NCBI GenBank assembly: GCA_023213395.1
Contig: CM041465.1
Location: forward strand, 71,555,741-71,619,740
Direction: 5' to 3'
Origin: Cycas panzhihuaensis
Lineage: Eukaryota; Cycadophyta
Length of the DNA stretch: 64,000 nucleotides
The position numbers and the translations under genes are program-made. Shown piece by piece: positions 22,791 to 32,929 of the stretch (position 1 is the stretch's first letter; each line of letters opens with the position of its first letter). The notes under the pieces are model-generated. The model ran no database searches and had not been told where the DNA came from. It was given only the letters and a program-made list of their open reading frames with translations.

Positions 22791-23249
22791 TGTAGGAGAA
22801 ATAATGTAGCCAAACTAAGCTCTAATACCAAATGAAGGAAATAATATGCAAGAAGAACATGACAGAACATAGAATAATCTTTAATAGATCAATACATCAA
22901 TACATTGTTGTAGTATAAACACATGAAACTTATATATTCAATCCATTGTGAGAAGTGAGCATTACAAATTTCTCAAATGAGGGCAGTGTCTAAAGATAAT
23001 AGGGTTGCACACCCCTCAATATTTATAATTTTGGGGGAGGAGGGAAACTCCTCAACCCCTGAAATTTAAATTAACAATAAAATAATACTAACTTAACTCA
23101 AATGAAACTAACTCAAATTAACTTAAATCAAATCAAATCTTACCTTAACTTACCTACACGTTGAACATCCACATGTGTAAAATGAGGTTGATGAGATGTA
23201 GAATTATGGTTGGAAGGTGGAAGTAGAGTGATGATGCTCAACTCGAACA
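22791..23249 (-). repeat. 3' LTR of element F1, 459 bp
   Basis: On the plus strand it runs tgtaggagaaataatg ... aactcgaaca. The left end abuts aattg. It contains a former PBS (gctctaatacca, 22,819-22,830) 42 bp in from its left end. Relative to the 5' LTR it lacks about 25 bp between two agct words, consistent with a short-repeat deletion. The right end abuts the polypurine tract complement. Confidence 0.85.
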
Positions 23250-24013
23250 TTCTCCCCTTTAATGGTCATCATGAACACTTGTATCTTCTCCTTGAACTTA
23301 TGGAACTTGTATTTGAAAAAAACTTTAAAATTCTGATCTTTAACTTGACATTTATCAACTCTTCTCATCCTTATAGCCACATATGTCTCTTTATCATAGA
23401 CTGATGTAAAAAAACTGTAAGTAGATGAAACTTGATTCAAATGTAAATGAATAGTTGCAATATTAACTTTATTAACTGAAACATTACGAAGGCTTTGAAC
23501 TTGAACTTTATCTTTTGTAGTCTTTATGCTATGAACAACTGTCATATCATCAGGTTCATTATTTGTCATATCATAGGATTCATTCTTCATCATGTCATAA
23601 GATTCATTCTCCCCCTCAAATGGAGGATCAGATACTTGTGTATTAAGTTGGTCCTGCATTTGATCTGAATCTTCATGGGTATTGACAATATGATTCACCT
23701 GTTCTGTCACCTGTCTCATATGCTCATAAAAAATATCATCAAATACATAGAGGGTATCTCCCCCATAAGTAAAAATCAATACATCCCAAACTTATTTAAA
23801 AGTAGTTAATTCATAAACCTTTGAAAAAACATCATCATTCATAGTATAAAATAATAATCCTAAAACTTCATTGCCCTTTCTAAAATTTTCTTTAATACTA
23901 AGGTCACATTCTTGTTGTAAATATTTCAAAAGATTATGTTCAATAAAATAGTTTTACATAGTGTTATACCATAGTGAAAAGTTATGGCCATCAAAAATGG
24001 GAAATTGTGTCAT
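23204..24013 (-). pseudogene. Gag-like ORF of element F1 (Copia gag N-terminal type), at the 3' end
   Basis: It starts at an ATG at 24,013: QFPIFDGHNFSLWYN is the usual Copia gag opening. ENFRKGNEVLGLLFYTMNDD and FSKVYELTTF follow, like the DUF4219/UBN2 gag region. In-frame stops occur after YNTM and after TTFK. From 23,779 it is open for 191 codons. The C-terminal part (YDMMKNESYDMTNNEPDDMT, DKETYVAIRMRRVDK, FHKFKEKIQVF) matches no family I recognise but is conserved in F2. There is no zinc knuckle. The stop lies 45 bp inside the 3' LTR. Gag normally follows the 5' leader, so this position is unusual. Confidence 0.78.
23250..23260 (-). promoter_or_regulatory. Polypurine tract of element F1
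   Basis: The minus strand reads AAAGGGGAGAA directly before the LTR start TGTTCGAG. The matching site in F2 is gggggagaa before TGTTGGAG. Confidence 0.8.
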
Positions 24014-25331
24014 TTTATCAAAGAAACTTTAGTACATAAAAAGTATGCTTTTATCAAATCAAATAAAATCAATAAGTGATTAAACTTATATGATGTCAAA
24101 TATACTTTTCAAAAGAAATGTAATGCCTTTTGAAAATAAATAAACTAAATGCAATAAGGAAATAATGAATATAAAAGAAACTTTGAAAACATATACCAAT
24201 ATCCTTTTAACGATACAAATCTGAAATAAGACCTTAACCTTTAGATTTTCTTTATATAAATAAATGTAAATTCTTGATGCAATAAATCCTTAGCCTTGAT
24301 GATAATATATAATATTGAAAAAACTAAAATATATGTATATTTTACTTTGAAAGATAAGGAATATGAAGAAACATTTTTTAAAAGAAGGGTTAGAGGACAA
24401 CCTCAAGTTTGGCTGCTTCAAAAATATACTAAACGATGCCAGAAGAATATGAAACTTCACCAGTATGAAGATTAATAAAATATGAATCCAATGGAAATAG
24501 TTGTTTTGAAAACAAGTTCCTATAAGTCAAGATTTGAATGATTCAAAGGTACAGACCTCTTTTTGAGGCCTAATAAGAGCAGGGAGCTCAAAAAATTATA
24601 AAAATGTTAATAAAACTTTACAGAATGATGTAAAAAGGTCAAATATATCTTAGAGTGCTACTTAATATATTTTTACTTAAAATTTTTAAGAAATATTATA
24701 CACAAAATGTGTAATTATCGCAAGTTTGAGGTAATTAAGTACCTTAACTTTGATCAATTTGAAAATTAGTAAAAGCATATTAAAATGTATAAAAAACTAT
24801 GTCAGATTGAAAAGAATTGAGTCAGCTTCCCAACGAAACTAACGGGATTGAATTCTGATACAAAACAGAGAAGTTATAGTAAAAATGAAAACAGGTACCT
24901 TTATGGTAAAATGTTAAGAAAAAGTACTAAAAACTAGTAAAGTGCTACTTTCAGTGATTAAAATAATGATCAAAATAAATTCTAAAAAATAAAATAAAAG
25001 GTGGATAATGAAGTTTATTGAATTTATATCACTATAAAATAGATGCAGGTAGAAAATAATCACCTGGTAATAAAATATAATTAGTTCAAAAAGTGATTTT
25101 ATAAAAAGTTAAAAAAATACTAAAAAATGACTTATTGACTTTAAATCAACTGAAACGGGATCAAATCATCACCAAATTGGTTATATGACTAGTCGAAATC
25201 AATCTACAGAAAATTTTTGACACAATGAAATTAGTTTTGTTAGAAACTGATGACCTAATAAGGAGTTATAGCAAAAATTTACCAATAACCTTATATAAAG
25301 TGAAAAAATTGAAAATAAAAAAAAAAATAAA

Positions 25332-25414
<83 letters not shown>

Positions 25415-25590
25415 GAAAATTATGTTAACCCCTTTTGAAAAAGGTTAACGGTCATGTGATAAAGTAAAAAACTAGAAACTAAGATCGCGAAGGGGGCTTA
25501 ACTCTCTAAAATCCTAAAACTAAAAAATTATACAATATAATTAATTTTTTTTTATACTTTATAAAAAATATTAAAAAATATCAAATGTTT
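24014..25590 (-). repeat. AT-rich noncoding module of element F1
   Basis: Alignable in reverse with 32,930-34,380 of F2. Landmarks on the minus strand are TTAAGCCCCCTT near 25,495, CACATGACC near 25,453, GGGGTTAAC, then the (TA)n run, GCTATAACTCCTTAT near 25,270 and the AACTGGTCACATG-like stretch near 25,180. There is no open frame of note. It separates cargo from gag in both family members. Confidence 0.65.
25341..25412. repeat. (TA)n microsatellite
   Basis: About 36 uninterrupted TA units inside the AT-rich module of F1. The run is absent at the matching place in F2, so it expanded after the two copies diverged. Confidence 0.97.
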
Positions 25591-26690
25591 AAATCGAAAA
25601 ACAAGCAATGCAGCCACCGAATTACACACGGCTTGCACAACGATACAGAGGTGACTTTCAGCTTTAAAAATGATCAAAGATCGATTGAATCAACATGGAG
25701 GTAGGGGAGCTAAATGAACTCTCTTCAAAAGACGATCCTTACATGGAGTTTAGTGATCGGTCATGTGGAAATTAGAAACTATTTAGTTGAAGCCAGCTCC
25801 TTATTATTTGTTCACGGCCATGAACGTGCTGCAGTTTGGGAGTTGGAAGAATGCTAGATGGTAAGAAGGCAAATGGAAGGCCCGTTGGAAAGGATGCCAG
25901 TAATAAGAACACTATGGTAGGGGGTGGTGCAGTTAATACTACATGGAATATATTATAGGATGACCTCGTGGGATGAGTGAGACACAGATGACGAGCTGGC
26001 CACCAGCGTAGAAGAGGCTCCTCCAGCTACAACTATGGTTGCTCTAACTACTGAAGGAACAAAAAACTTGGGGTTTAAGAGGTCATTGTATCTTATGATA
26101 TTTTAGGAGTGAAGTCTAATGCTTCTGCCCTCGAAATCAAGAAGGCTTAAGGCACAACAAGTGTAGAAACGTCTTGGAATGCAACAATGCCAGGGGGTTT
26201 CTTCGATTACTCTGTCAATGAAGATGCACAACAGAAGCACGGAAAGTAAATGAAAGCTTTAGTGGGACGAGTCCAGGATAAGATGTTAGTAAGAGGATGG
26301 TCCCGTGCTCTCTCTTTACGTAGTTCAGGTTCGTAGTCTAGGGGAGGACGAGGAGCATGCAGTTCATAGTTTTTTTTTTTTTTTTTCAGCTTCTTGTCAA
26401 AGTTTTCGAAAGCTTCAAGAATGGCGCAGATTACAGGATTTGCACCTTATGAAGGGTGTCATGTTAACTCAGTTTCTTGTTTATCTCCTTTTGAAAATGC
26501 TTCACAGAGTTTAAATCTACCACAAAGACTTGCTTCTATTTCTTGTGGACTCTTCTAACTAGAGAATCTATGCTATTCAATCAAGTTGAAGATTGATACT
26601 CTAGTAGCTTGTTTATACCAATGTAAAAGATAGATTTCAAATAGAAATAATAGATTTTTTTTTATATTGAAGGTATACACATGTATATTG
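25590..26690 (+). other. Cargo of element F1: captured exon-like host DNA, unidentified
   Basis: This segment has no counterpart in F2 and is less AT-rich than the element. On the plus strand several short frames look coding: DTDDELATSVEEAPPATTMV near 25,980-26,040, GGFFDYSVNEDAQQKHGK near 26,195-26,250, and a frame after 26,391 reading MAQITGFAPYEGC and VNSVSCLSPFENA. A run of T followed by cag at 26,370-26,391 looks like an intron 3' splice site, which suggests the capture was of genomic DNA. I do not recognise the gene or genes. Confidence 0.5.
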
Positions 26691-26929
26691 AGGATGTTTC
26701 AGTTTCAAACGAAGAGGATGACTATTTTTATGCTTTCAACCTTGCAATAGGTTACAAAAGAAAGAATGAAATGCACAAATGGACCAGAAAATTTCAAATA
26801 TTTTGATAAAAAATAAATCAAGCGAATGAAATGCATGTATATATATTTGAAATATATTTCTAAATATGTTATAGATATATCAGAAATATGTGTTCAAATC
26901 TGAAAATGAAATAAGAAGAACCTGAAAAC

Positions 26930-27830
26930 GTAGTTGTAACAGGCTTCTTCAAAATTTTAAATGCATTTTCCAATGTACAGATCTGTTGTATATGCTTCTC
27001 CTGATGGTTGAATATGCCTAAAAAATTATAGATCTGTAATAAACTTGAAAATATAGTCAAATATATAATGAAAAAATATAGATCTGAAATGAAATATAAC
27101 AGATCTGAACTAAATGTTGCAGATCTGTAATAAATATACCAGAAAATGTTAAAATAATTACTGAAATAAGAAGATCTGAAATAATGTAGCAGATTTGAAA
27201 GAAAACTCGATAAATATTGTAGATATGAAAAAATATATAGCAGATATAAAGTAAAATATAATAGATCTGAACGAATATACCAAAAAAATGGTCAAATAAT
27301 TGTTGAAACAAGCAGATTTGAAATGAAATATAATAGATCTTAAAGAAAACTTTGATAACTTTTCTATGCAGCTGATCTTCTTTATAGATCTGCAAAAAAT
27401 ACTGGATAAATAGACAGATATCTACTTAAAATATGCCAAATATTTGATAAAAGAATATAGATATGAGAAAATATATCAAAAATATAAAAAAAGCTTGTAT
27501 AAACCTTACATGAAGTTGAAAATCCTTCACAAATCTTTAAAAAAATATAGCTTGTAGCTAAAATCTACTGATCTCCTTTGTAGATCTGGAAATATAGATA
27601 AGAATTTACAAAAAAATGGCTAAATATATGATAAAAAATATAGATCTAAAGAAATATAACTCAAATCTAAGACAAAACTTGGATAAATATGGCTTACTGC
27701 TGAAATCCTTCGTAAATCTATATAAATATTAGATAAATAGGCAGAAATATTCTTGAAAATAGTCAAATATGTTATAAGATATGTAGATCTGAAAAAATAT
27801 AAGTTAGATCTGAAAAAAACCTTTATAAAA
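26930..27830 (-). repeat. AGATCT-rich leader of element F1
   Basis: About a dozen AGATCT words, mostly inside degenerate units of the type tatagatctgaaataa, in roughly 900 bp. The same word repeats in the corresponding leader of F2 on the other strand. It is not an exact tandem repeat. Function is unknown. Confidence 0.75.
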
Positions 27831-28069
27831 ATATAGCGTGTAGTTGAAAACCTTCACAAATCTGCACAACGTTGTGAAAAAATCTGAAATATCTCTGTTA
27901 TTTGTCAAATATAACTTAATAATAAGTGAATCTTGATGAAATAATATAAGAAACTTGCTAAAAAAATTGTGCAGAAAATAAATATAACTAGTATTTTGCT
28001 TCCTTGAGTAAATCTGCCTCAAAATCTTCTTGCTTCTTTGAAAATTTTCAATAAGCCAGTAATCGACCG

Positions 28070-28122
28070 CTCTAATACCAGATGTTGGAAATGAAATGGA
28101 GCTCTAAGTAGCTCTGATACCA
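28070..28122 (-). promoter_or_regulatory. PBS of element F1 (28,111-28,122) and an older PBS relic (28,070-28,080)
   Basis: The minus strand reads TGGTATCAGAGC at 28,111-28,122, two bases inside the LTR end TTACA, and TGGTATTAGAG at 28,070-28,080. A third copy, TGGTATCAGAGC, lies inside the LTR at 28,179-28,190. The oldest one is followed by GCAAGAAGATTTTGAGGCAG, as is the single PBS of F2, so it probably marks the ancestral position. Confidence 0.8.
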
Positions 28123-28124
28123 AA

Positions 28125-28610
28125 TGTAAGAAAAATAATATAGCTAAACTAAGCTACATAAAATGGAGCCCCAAGTAGCTCTGATACCAAATGAAGGAAA
28201 TAATATGTAAGGAGAACATGGTAGAACATAGAATAATCTTCAATAAATCAATACATCAATACATTGTTGTAGCATAAACACATAAAACTTCTATATTCAA
28301 TCCATTGTGAGAAGTGAACATTACAAATTTCCCAAATGAGGGCGGTGTCTAAAGACACCAGGGTTGCACACCCCTCAATATTTATAATTTTAGAGGAGGA
28401 GGAAAACTCCTCAACCCCTGAAATTTTAATTAACAATAAAATAATACTAACTTAACTCAAATGAAACTAACTCAAATTAACTTAAATCAAATCAAATCTT
28501 ACTTTAACTTACCTACACATGTTGAGCACCCACATGTGTAAAATGAGGTTGATGAGGTGTACAATCCTGGTTGGAAGGTGGGAGTAGAGTGATGACGATT
28601 AACTCCAACA
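28125..28610 (-). repeat. 5' LTR of element F1, 486 bp
   Basis: On the plus strand it runs tgtaagaaaaataata ... aactccaaca, flanked on the right by aattg. It contains a PBS-like copy at 28,179-28,190. From 28,192 rightwards it aligns closely with the LTRs of F2; the first 67 bp are an F1-specific extension. Confidence 0.85.
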
Positions 28611-29227
28611 AATTGATCATCTCAATTATTCTCATAATTAGTAGCAGTAGATATATTCAAGTAGGTTGAGAAAAATGATAACTAGTACTCTATCAGTAAA
28701 GTGAAATGAGTAGCAAGCCTATACCAATTAATATGCAGTAAATTTAAAGGTATATTGATACATGGTTTATTAGGGTTTTAGCATGTGTGGTGAGATGCAT
28801 ATTTGAAGCATGAATAATATTAAGGGTTTAATAGTAAATATATAGTTTAGGTAATATGTATACATGAGATTGCAAAGAGTTAAGGTGGTAGAATTTTATA
28901 TGGGCTTCAATTTGTTGTGATAAAAAATATATATATGGTTACATTTTTTATATGATAATGTCTTGTGAGGAAGATAAATATGCAATTTATTGGGGTCTTT
29001 ATATTTTTGTTATTGATTGTACATATGAGGATTTTCATTTAATAAATAAATTATGAGCTTGCTATAAGCATATTTACCTTCCTCGGGTAGTGGCAATGGA
29101 CTACAAGGACAAGTACATCTTTGTATAATAATAAAATATCACTCTTATTTCTAGTTGAAAGTTTATGAATGTATTTGGCCAGTCATGCTTGTCAAATCCT
29201 AACCAATCATATGTAGAAGATGCCCAC
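28611..29227. other. AT-rich spacer between the head-to-head elements F1 and F2
   Basis: About 620 bp starting with the F1 duplication aattg. No gene, RNA or repeat was recognised. Its end, 29,228-29,232 (aaatt), is the left duplication of F2. Confidence 0.6.
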
Positions 29228-29232
29228 AAATT

Positions 29233-29659
29233 TGTTGGAGTTAATCATCATCACTCCACTTCCACCTTTCTAACTAGGATTGTATACCTCATCAACTTCA
29301 ATTTAGACATATGATGCTCAATATGTTGAGGTAAGTTAAGATAAGTTTAACTTTGATTTAAGTTAGTTTTATATGAGTTAAGTTAACATTATTTTATTAT
29401 TATTTTAAATTCAGGGGTTAAGGAGTTTCCCTCCTCTCCCAAATTATAAATATTGAAGTGTGTGCAACCCTGGTGTCTTTAAATACTGCCCTTATTTAAG
29501 AAATTTGTAATACTCACTTCTCACAATGGATTGAAGATTCAAACTTTCATGGTTTATGCTACCTTGCAACATTGATGTTTTGAACATTTGTATTGATGTA
29601 TTGATCTATTGAAGTTTATTCTATATTCTTCTCTATTCTCCTTGCATATATTTCTAATA
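29233..29659 (+). repeat. 5' LTR of element F2, 427 bp
   Basis: Runs tgttggagttaatc ... atttctaata. It aligns with the 3' LTR and, in reverse, with the F1 LTRs. It contains ataaatattgaagtgtgtgc, where a TATA-like box (ttataaat) lies at about 29,445. The 3' end is ATA rather than CA in both F2 LTRs. Confidence 0.88.
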
Positions 29660-29661
29660 TT

Positions 29662-29673
29662 TGGTATTAGAGT
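29662..29673 (+). promoter_or_regulatory. Primer-binding site of element F2
   Basis: Reads tggtattagagt two bases after the LTR, the initiator Met-tRNA type with one change in the core. The leader that follows has gcaagaagattttgaggcag, shared with F1. Confidence 0.8.
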
Positions 29674-29869
29674 GAGTTCATGATCCATTGGTGAAGTTTT
29701 TCGAAAAAGCAAGAAGATTTTGAGGCAGATTTTCTCACAAGCAAATAATGTTGGTTATACTTATTTTCTGCAAATTTTTTCAGTAAATTTCTTCTATTTT
29801 TTCATCAAGTTTTGATTATTATTGAGCTACTTTTAGGTATAACAAATATACTTTAGATTTATGCAGATT

Positions 29870-30600
29870 TTTGGCTATATTTCTAGATCTACAAAGGAGA
29901 TCAACATATTTTAGCAGCAAGTTATTTATATTCAAGTTTTTTTATCATATTTGATATATATATATTTTAGATCTATAGTTTTTATCACATATTTGACAGT
30001 TTTTCAAGTATATTTGTCTATTTTATCTAATATTTTTCGTAGATCTACAAAGGAAATCAATTGCATGTAAGATTCATATGGTTTTTTTTTAAGATCTATA
30101 ATTTTTACTTCAGATCCACCATTGTTTTCTACAGATTTGGCTTATATTTTTTAGATCTACTCTTTCTATCAAATATTTGATAGTTTACTAGTTTATTCTG
30201 TTCAAATATTCAATATTTTTTTAGATCTACTATATTTTACTATAGATCTTCTTATTTCAACAAAAATTTCACCATTTTTTCTGGTATATTCATTTAGATC
30301 TATAATATCTAGTTATAGATCTGCCATACTTACGTCAGATCTATAATATTTACACAAGTTTTTTCAAATCTACTGGTTTTTACTTCAGATCTGCTTATTT
30401 TAGGAAGCATTACAATATTTTCTGGCATAGTTATTTCAGATCTGCAACATTTAGTTCAGATCTGCTCTATTTCTTTTCAAATCTATATTTTTTTCATCAC
30501 ATATTTTTACTACATTTTTAAGTTTTTTACATATCTATAATCTTTGAAGTATATTCAACTTTTTGAAGAAGTATATATTGCAGATCTATCTACTAAAAGA
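29870..30600 (+). repeat. AGATCT-rich leader of element F2
   Basis: More than a dozen AGATCT words in about 730 bp, in degenerate units such as cagatctataatattta. It is the mirror counterpart of the F1 leader tract. Confidence 0.75.
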
Positions 30601-31261
30601 TTTTGAAGCCTATTTTTCATCTACAAATCAACCACATTACCGGATCTACAATTTTTGGAGCATATTCAGCCCTCTGGAGCAGCATATATAACAGATCAAG
30701 TCTGTTATAACTTTTTTCCAGGTTCTTCAGTACTATTTTTATATTTACACATGTTTTTTATATATTTGCTTAACATATTTCTTTGAAAAATTTCAAATAC
30801 AGATATATAAACATTTTTTATGATATACTCTCTTTAAAATATTAAAAAAAAAAAAATAGTTCATTGTGGTTTTGTTGAAAGCACAAAAATAGCCATACGA
30901 ATCGAGTTTTATTTCTTTATCAATCTGTCTTTGTTATTGGTAGAATTTTTTTTCAAAACAACATTTCTTGTTTATAGTGCATCCACCATTACAATAGTTA
31001 CTAAATATAGGCAATCGCATTGTTGTTCCCATCTCATCATTTCTTCCTTGAAAAGATAAAAACTATAGTGAACATATATGTACTTGTAGCTCAAAGTGGA
31101 ATGAAAGCAAGTAGAGAGGCATTTAAGTTATGCAAATAATTTTTTTTTTTTAAGTAAACTAAAAGCATATATATTTTTTATGATTTATCTACCCTAAAAC
31201 AACGGCAAAAATCACATCATTTTTTGATACAAAATACATCATTTTGAGCATATGAAAGGTG

Positions 31262-31537
31262 TTGCATATCATTTATTAAGTCTTTCCTTAGAACGACAAG
31301 CTAAAGTCGCATCTTCAGAGGGCTGATCTACAAAGTGAAGCTCTAAAATTCTTGGAGGAAGCTATCATTTTGGAAAAACAAAGCCCAGATTTGAATTTTG
31401 AATTGGGCCTTGAGTATGCAGAACATCGTAATCTGAATGCAGTACTAAGCTATGCAAAAGAGTTTATGGATATCTCTCACGAGAGCATACATCATAGAAC
31501 ATACTTCATAGTTTCAACCATCTTAAATAGTGCTTAG
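31262..31537 (+). pseudogene. Captured exon fragment of an NPGR-like TPR protein gene
   Basis: Two consecutive frames read like one exon of the plant NPG1/NPGR tetratricopeptide-repeat family (no pollen germination related). The first has YHLLSLSLERQAKVASSEG. After a frame change near 31,320 comes DLQSEALKFLEEAIILEK, then SPDLNFELGLEYAEHRNLNA and SYAKEFMDIS. The SEALKxLEEAI...PDLxFxLGLEYAEHRNLNAAL pattern is characteristic of that family, whose members bind calmodulin. The match is from memory of the family, without a search. It ends in a stop after ILNSA and has no start of its own, so it is a non-functional fragment in the element's orientation. Confidence 0.68.
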
Positions 31538-31689
31538 ATCACCTTTCACAAACCAAAGATAACTAGTAAAATTACTTTGAATATCTCTCAGTGATGGGTG
31601 CGTAGTCCTTCCGGCCTTGAAAGTAAAAGATTTCTGCAAGAAACTAGGCCTCAATATCAGTAGATTGATCAAGGACTGGAACCTTGGTA

Positions 31690-31910
31690 TTAAAGGATAC
31701 ACAAAACCCTCTAATAAGAATATTGTAAGCATAAACATCAGGTGAAAGCCTTTCCTTCAGCATGTGATCATAGTATCTCTTGGCCATATTAATCCTGCCA
31801 CTTCTCAATTAAACACTGGAAAATTATTGTATGCCAAAACAATGCGTCTTCCTCCTAACTCCTTCATTTTCTTGAAAAGCTTAATAGATTCCTATATAAT
31901 CCCAACCCAA
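31690..31910 (-). pseudogene. Captured fragment of a pentatricopeptide-repeat (PPR) gene, antisense to F2
   Basis: On the minus strand one frame reads RINMAKRYYDHMLKERL followed by SPDVYAYNILIRGFC, which is an almost exact PPR repeat pattern. Upstream on that strand ESIKLFKKMKELGG and VLAYNNF look like the preceding repeat, with frame damage between. PPR proteins bind organellar RNA; this piece is far too short and is broken. Its strand is opposite to both the element and the NPGR-like fragment. Confidence 0.68.
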
Positions 31911-32149
31911 AAAGAGAAAAACTTACATGCATTTTACATGGAAAGAGGTCTAGATCCCTAAATATGGTCCAACCTAATTCTCTGCTTTCATTATCAAAAC
32001 AACTAGCAGATGTATCCTTAATCCCAGTCAAAAATTCCTATAAGAACCAATCATATTATAGTATATGTGTGTCAATGATTAGCACCCAAGTTATATGTTA
32101 AAAGCAATCTAATCATAAAGTTATCAATGAGAAATCAGAGCAACAAAGC

Positions 32150-32330
32150 AAAGGCACCATTACTCAGTGGCATCCAGTGTTAAAGCCTCATCATCATTTA
32201 AACCATCTTTGAAGTGCTTTGTCTCCATGTCATAATCTGCATTAAGAAGCATTGTATAGGTGTGGATATTGTTTCTGCCATACTCCTCATTTCGATGGTA
32301 CTGTTTAATATCTGTCATTATCTCTCCTAA
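32150..32330 (-). pseudogene. Exon-like fragment, unidentified, antisense to F2
   Basis: On the minus strand an open frame reads MTDIKQYHRNEEYGRNNIHT and then MLLNADYDMETKHFKDGL before LDATE and a stop. It begins just after ctgagtattag, which could be a 3' splice site. Amino-acid composition looks coding, but I do not recognise the family. It adds a third possible captured piece to F2. Confidence 0.4.
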
Positions 32331-32699
32331 TACTCAGCATATGTGAAAGATAAAAAACAAAGTTTAGGATCTTCAGAGATTTGATTCAAGGCAAATTGTA
32401 AACACCAATGGAGGCGAAAACTCTTGATAGACACAATATAAAGGAAAAGATAACATTCTCCATTTCAAACGATCTCATTCACGTAGGAAAAAATATAACT
32501 AGACCAAACAAAAAATATAAACGCATAGAACACTATTAGTTCTCATTTCCCTCTGCTCAAAGTTACTCTTGATGCACTCTTCTGCACTGAACAGGTCTTC
32601 AGTTTGCTTATTGTTTTGTTCTTATAATTTTTGCATGCCTACAATTGTCTTTTAATCTACTAAGAATTCTATCATTTGTTCTTTTTGGATTCATTTGAG

Positions 32700-32890
32700 C
32701 AATCTATTTTGTGGCGCCCCTCTCCTGGAGAGTTCGTCACGCAGCCTTGCAACGACGTCTCCTCTCTGTGGCCTCCTCTCCAAGATCTGCGGGCTCTCTG
32801 CGGCCCCCTCTATAGGATTTTGCGTGCAGATCAGCAATGGCGAGGCACGGGAGGTGGGCGCAGGTGTGGCAGCAACGCCAAGGAGCGCCG
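32700..32890 (+). other. GC-rich segment in the F2 cargo
   Basis: A sharp GC-rich island (gtggcgcccctctcctgg to ccaaggagcgcc) inside very AT-rich DNA. Frames are open for 70-90 codons in two phases but have no recognised family. It may be captured 5' UTR or coding DNA. It ends where the AT-rich module shared with F1 begins. Confidence 0.45.
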
Positions 32891-32929
32891 ATTTTAAAAT
32901 AAAATTTTTTGACCTTTTTTTATCTTTAT

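Larger units (their letters stand above)
22791..28610 (-). mobile_element. Element F1: non-autonomous LTR retrotransposon with a 3' gag-like ORF and exon-like cargo
   Basis: Bounded by LTRs at 22,791-23,249 and 28,125-28,610 and by the perfect duplication aattg (22,786-22,790 and 28,611-28,615). From the 5' end (right): LTR, PBS, an AGATCT-rich leader, a cargo of about 1.1 kb, an AT-rich module with a (TA)n run, a gag-like ORF, polypurine tract, LTR. No protease, integrase, RT or RNase H was seen, so it must depend on a helper Copia element. F2 is a sibling in the opposite orientation. Confidence 0.88.

Noticed and set aside
22791-22832. Idea that F1 is in tandem with another F copy because a PBS flanks its left LTR
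   Set aside because: The aattg duplication lies just outside this 42-bp segment, and the same extension is present on the other LTR, so it is part of the LTR.
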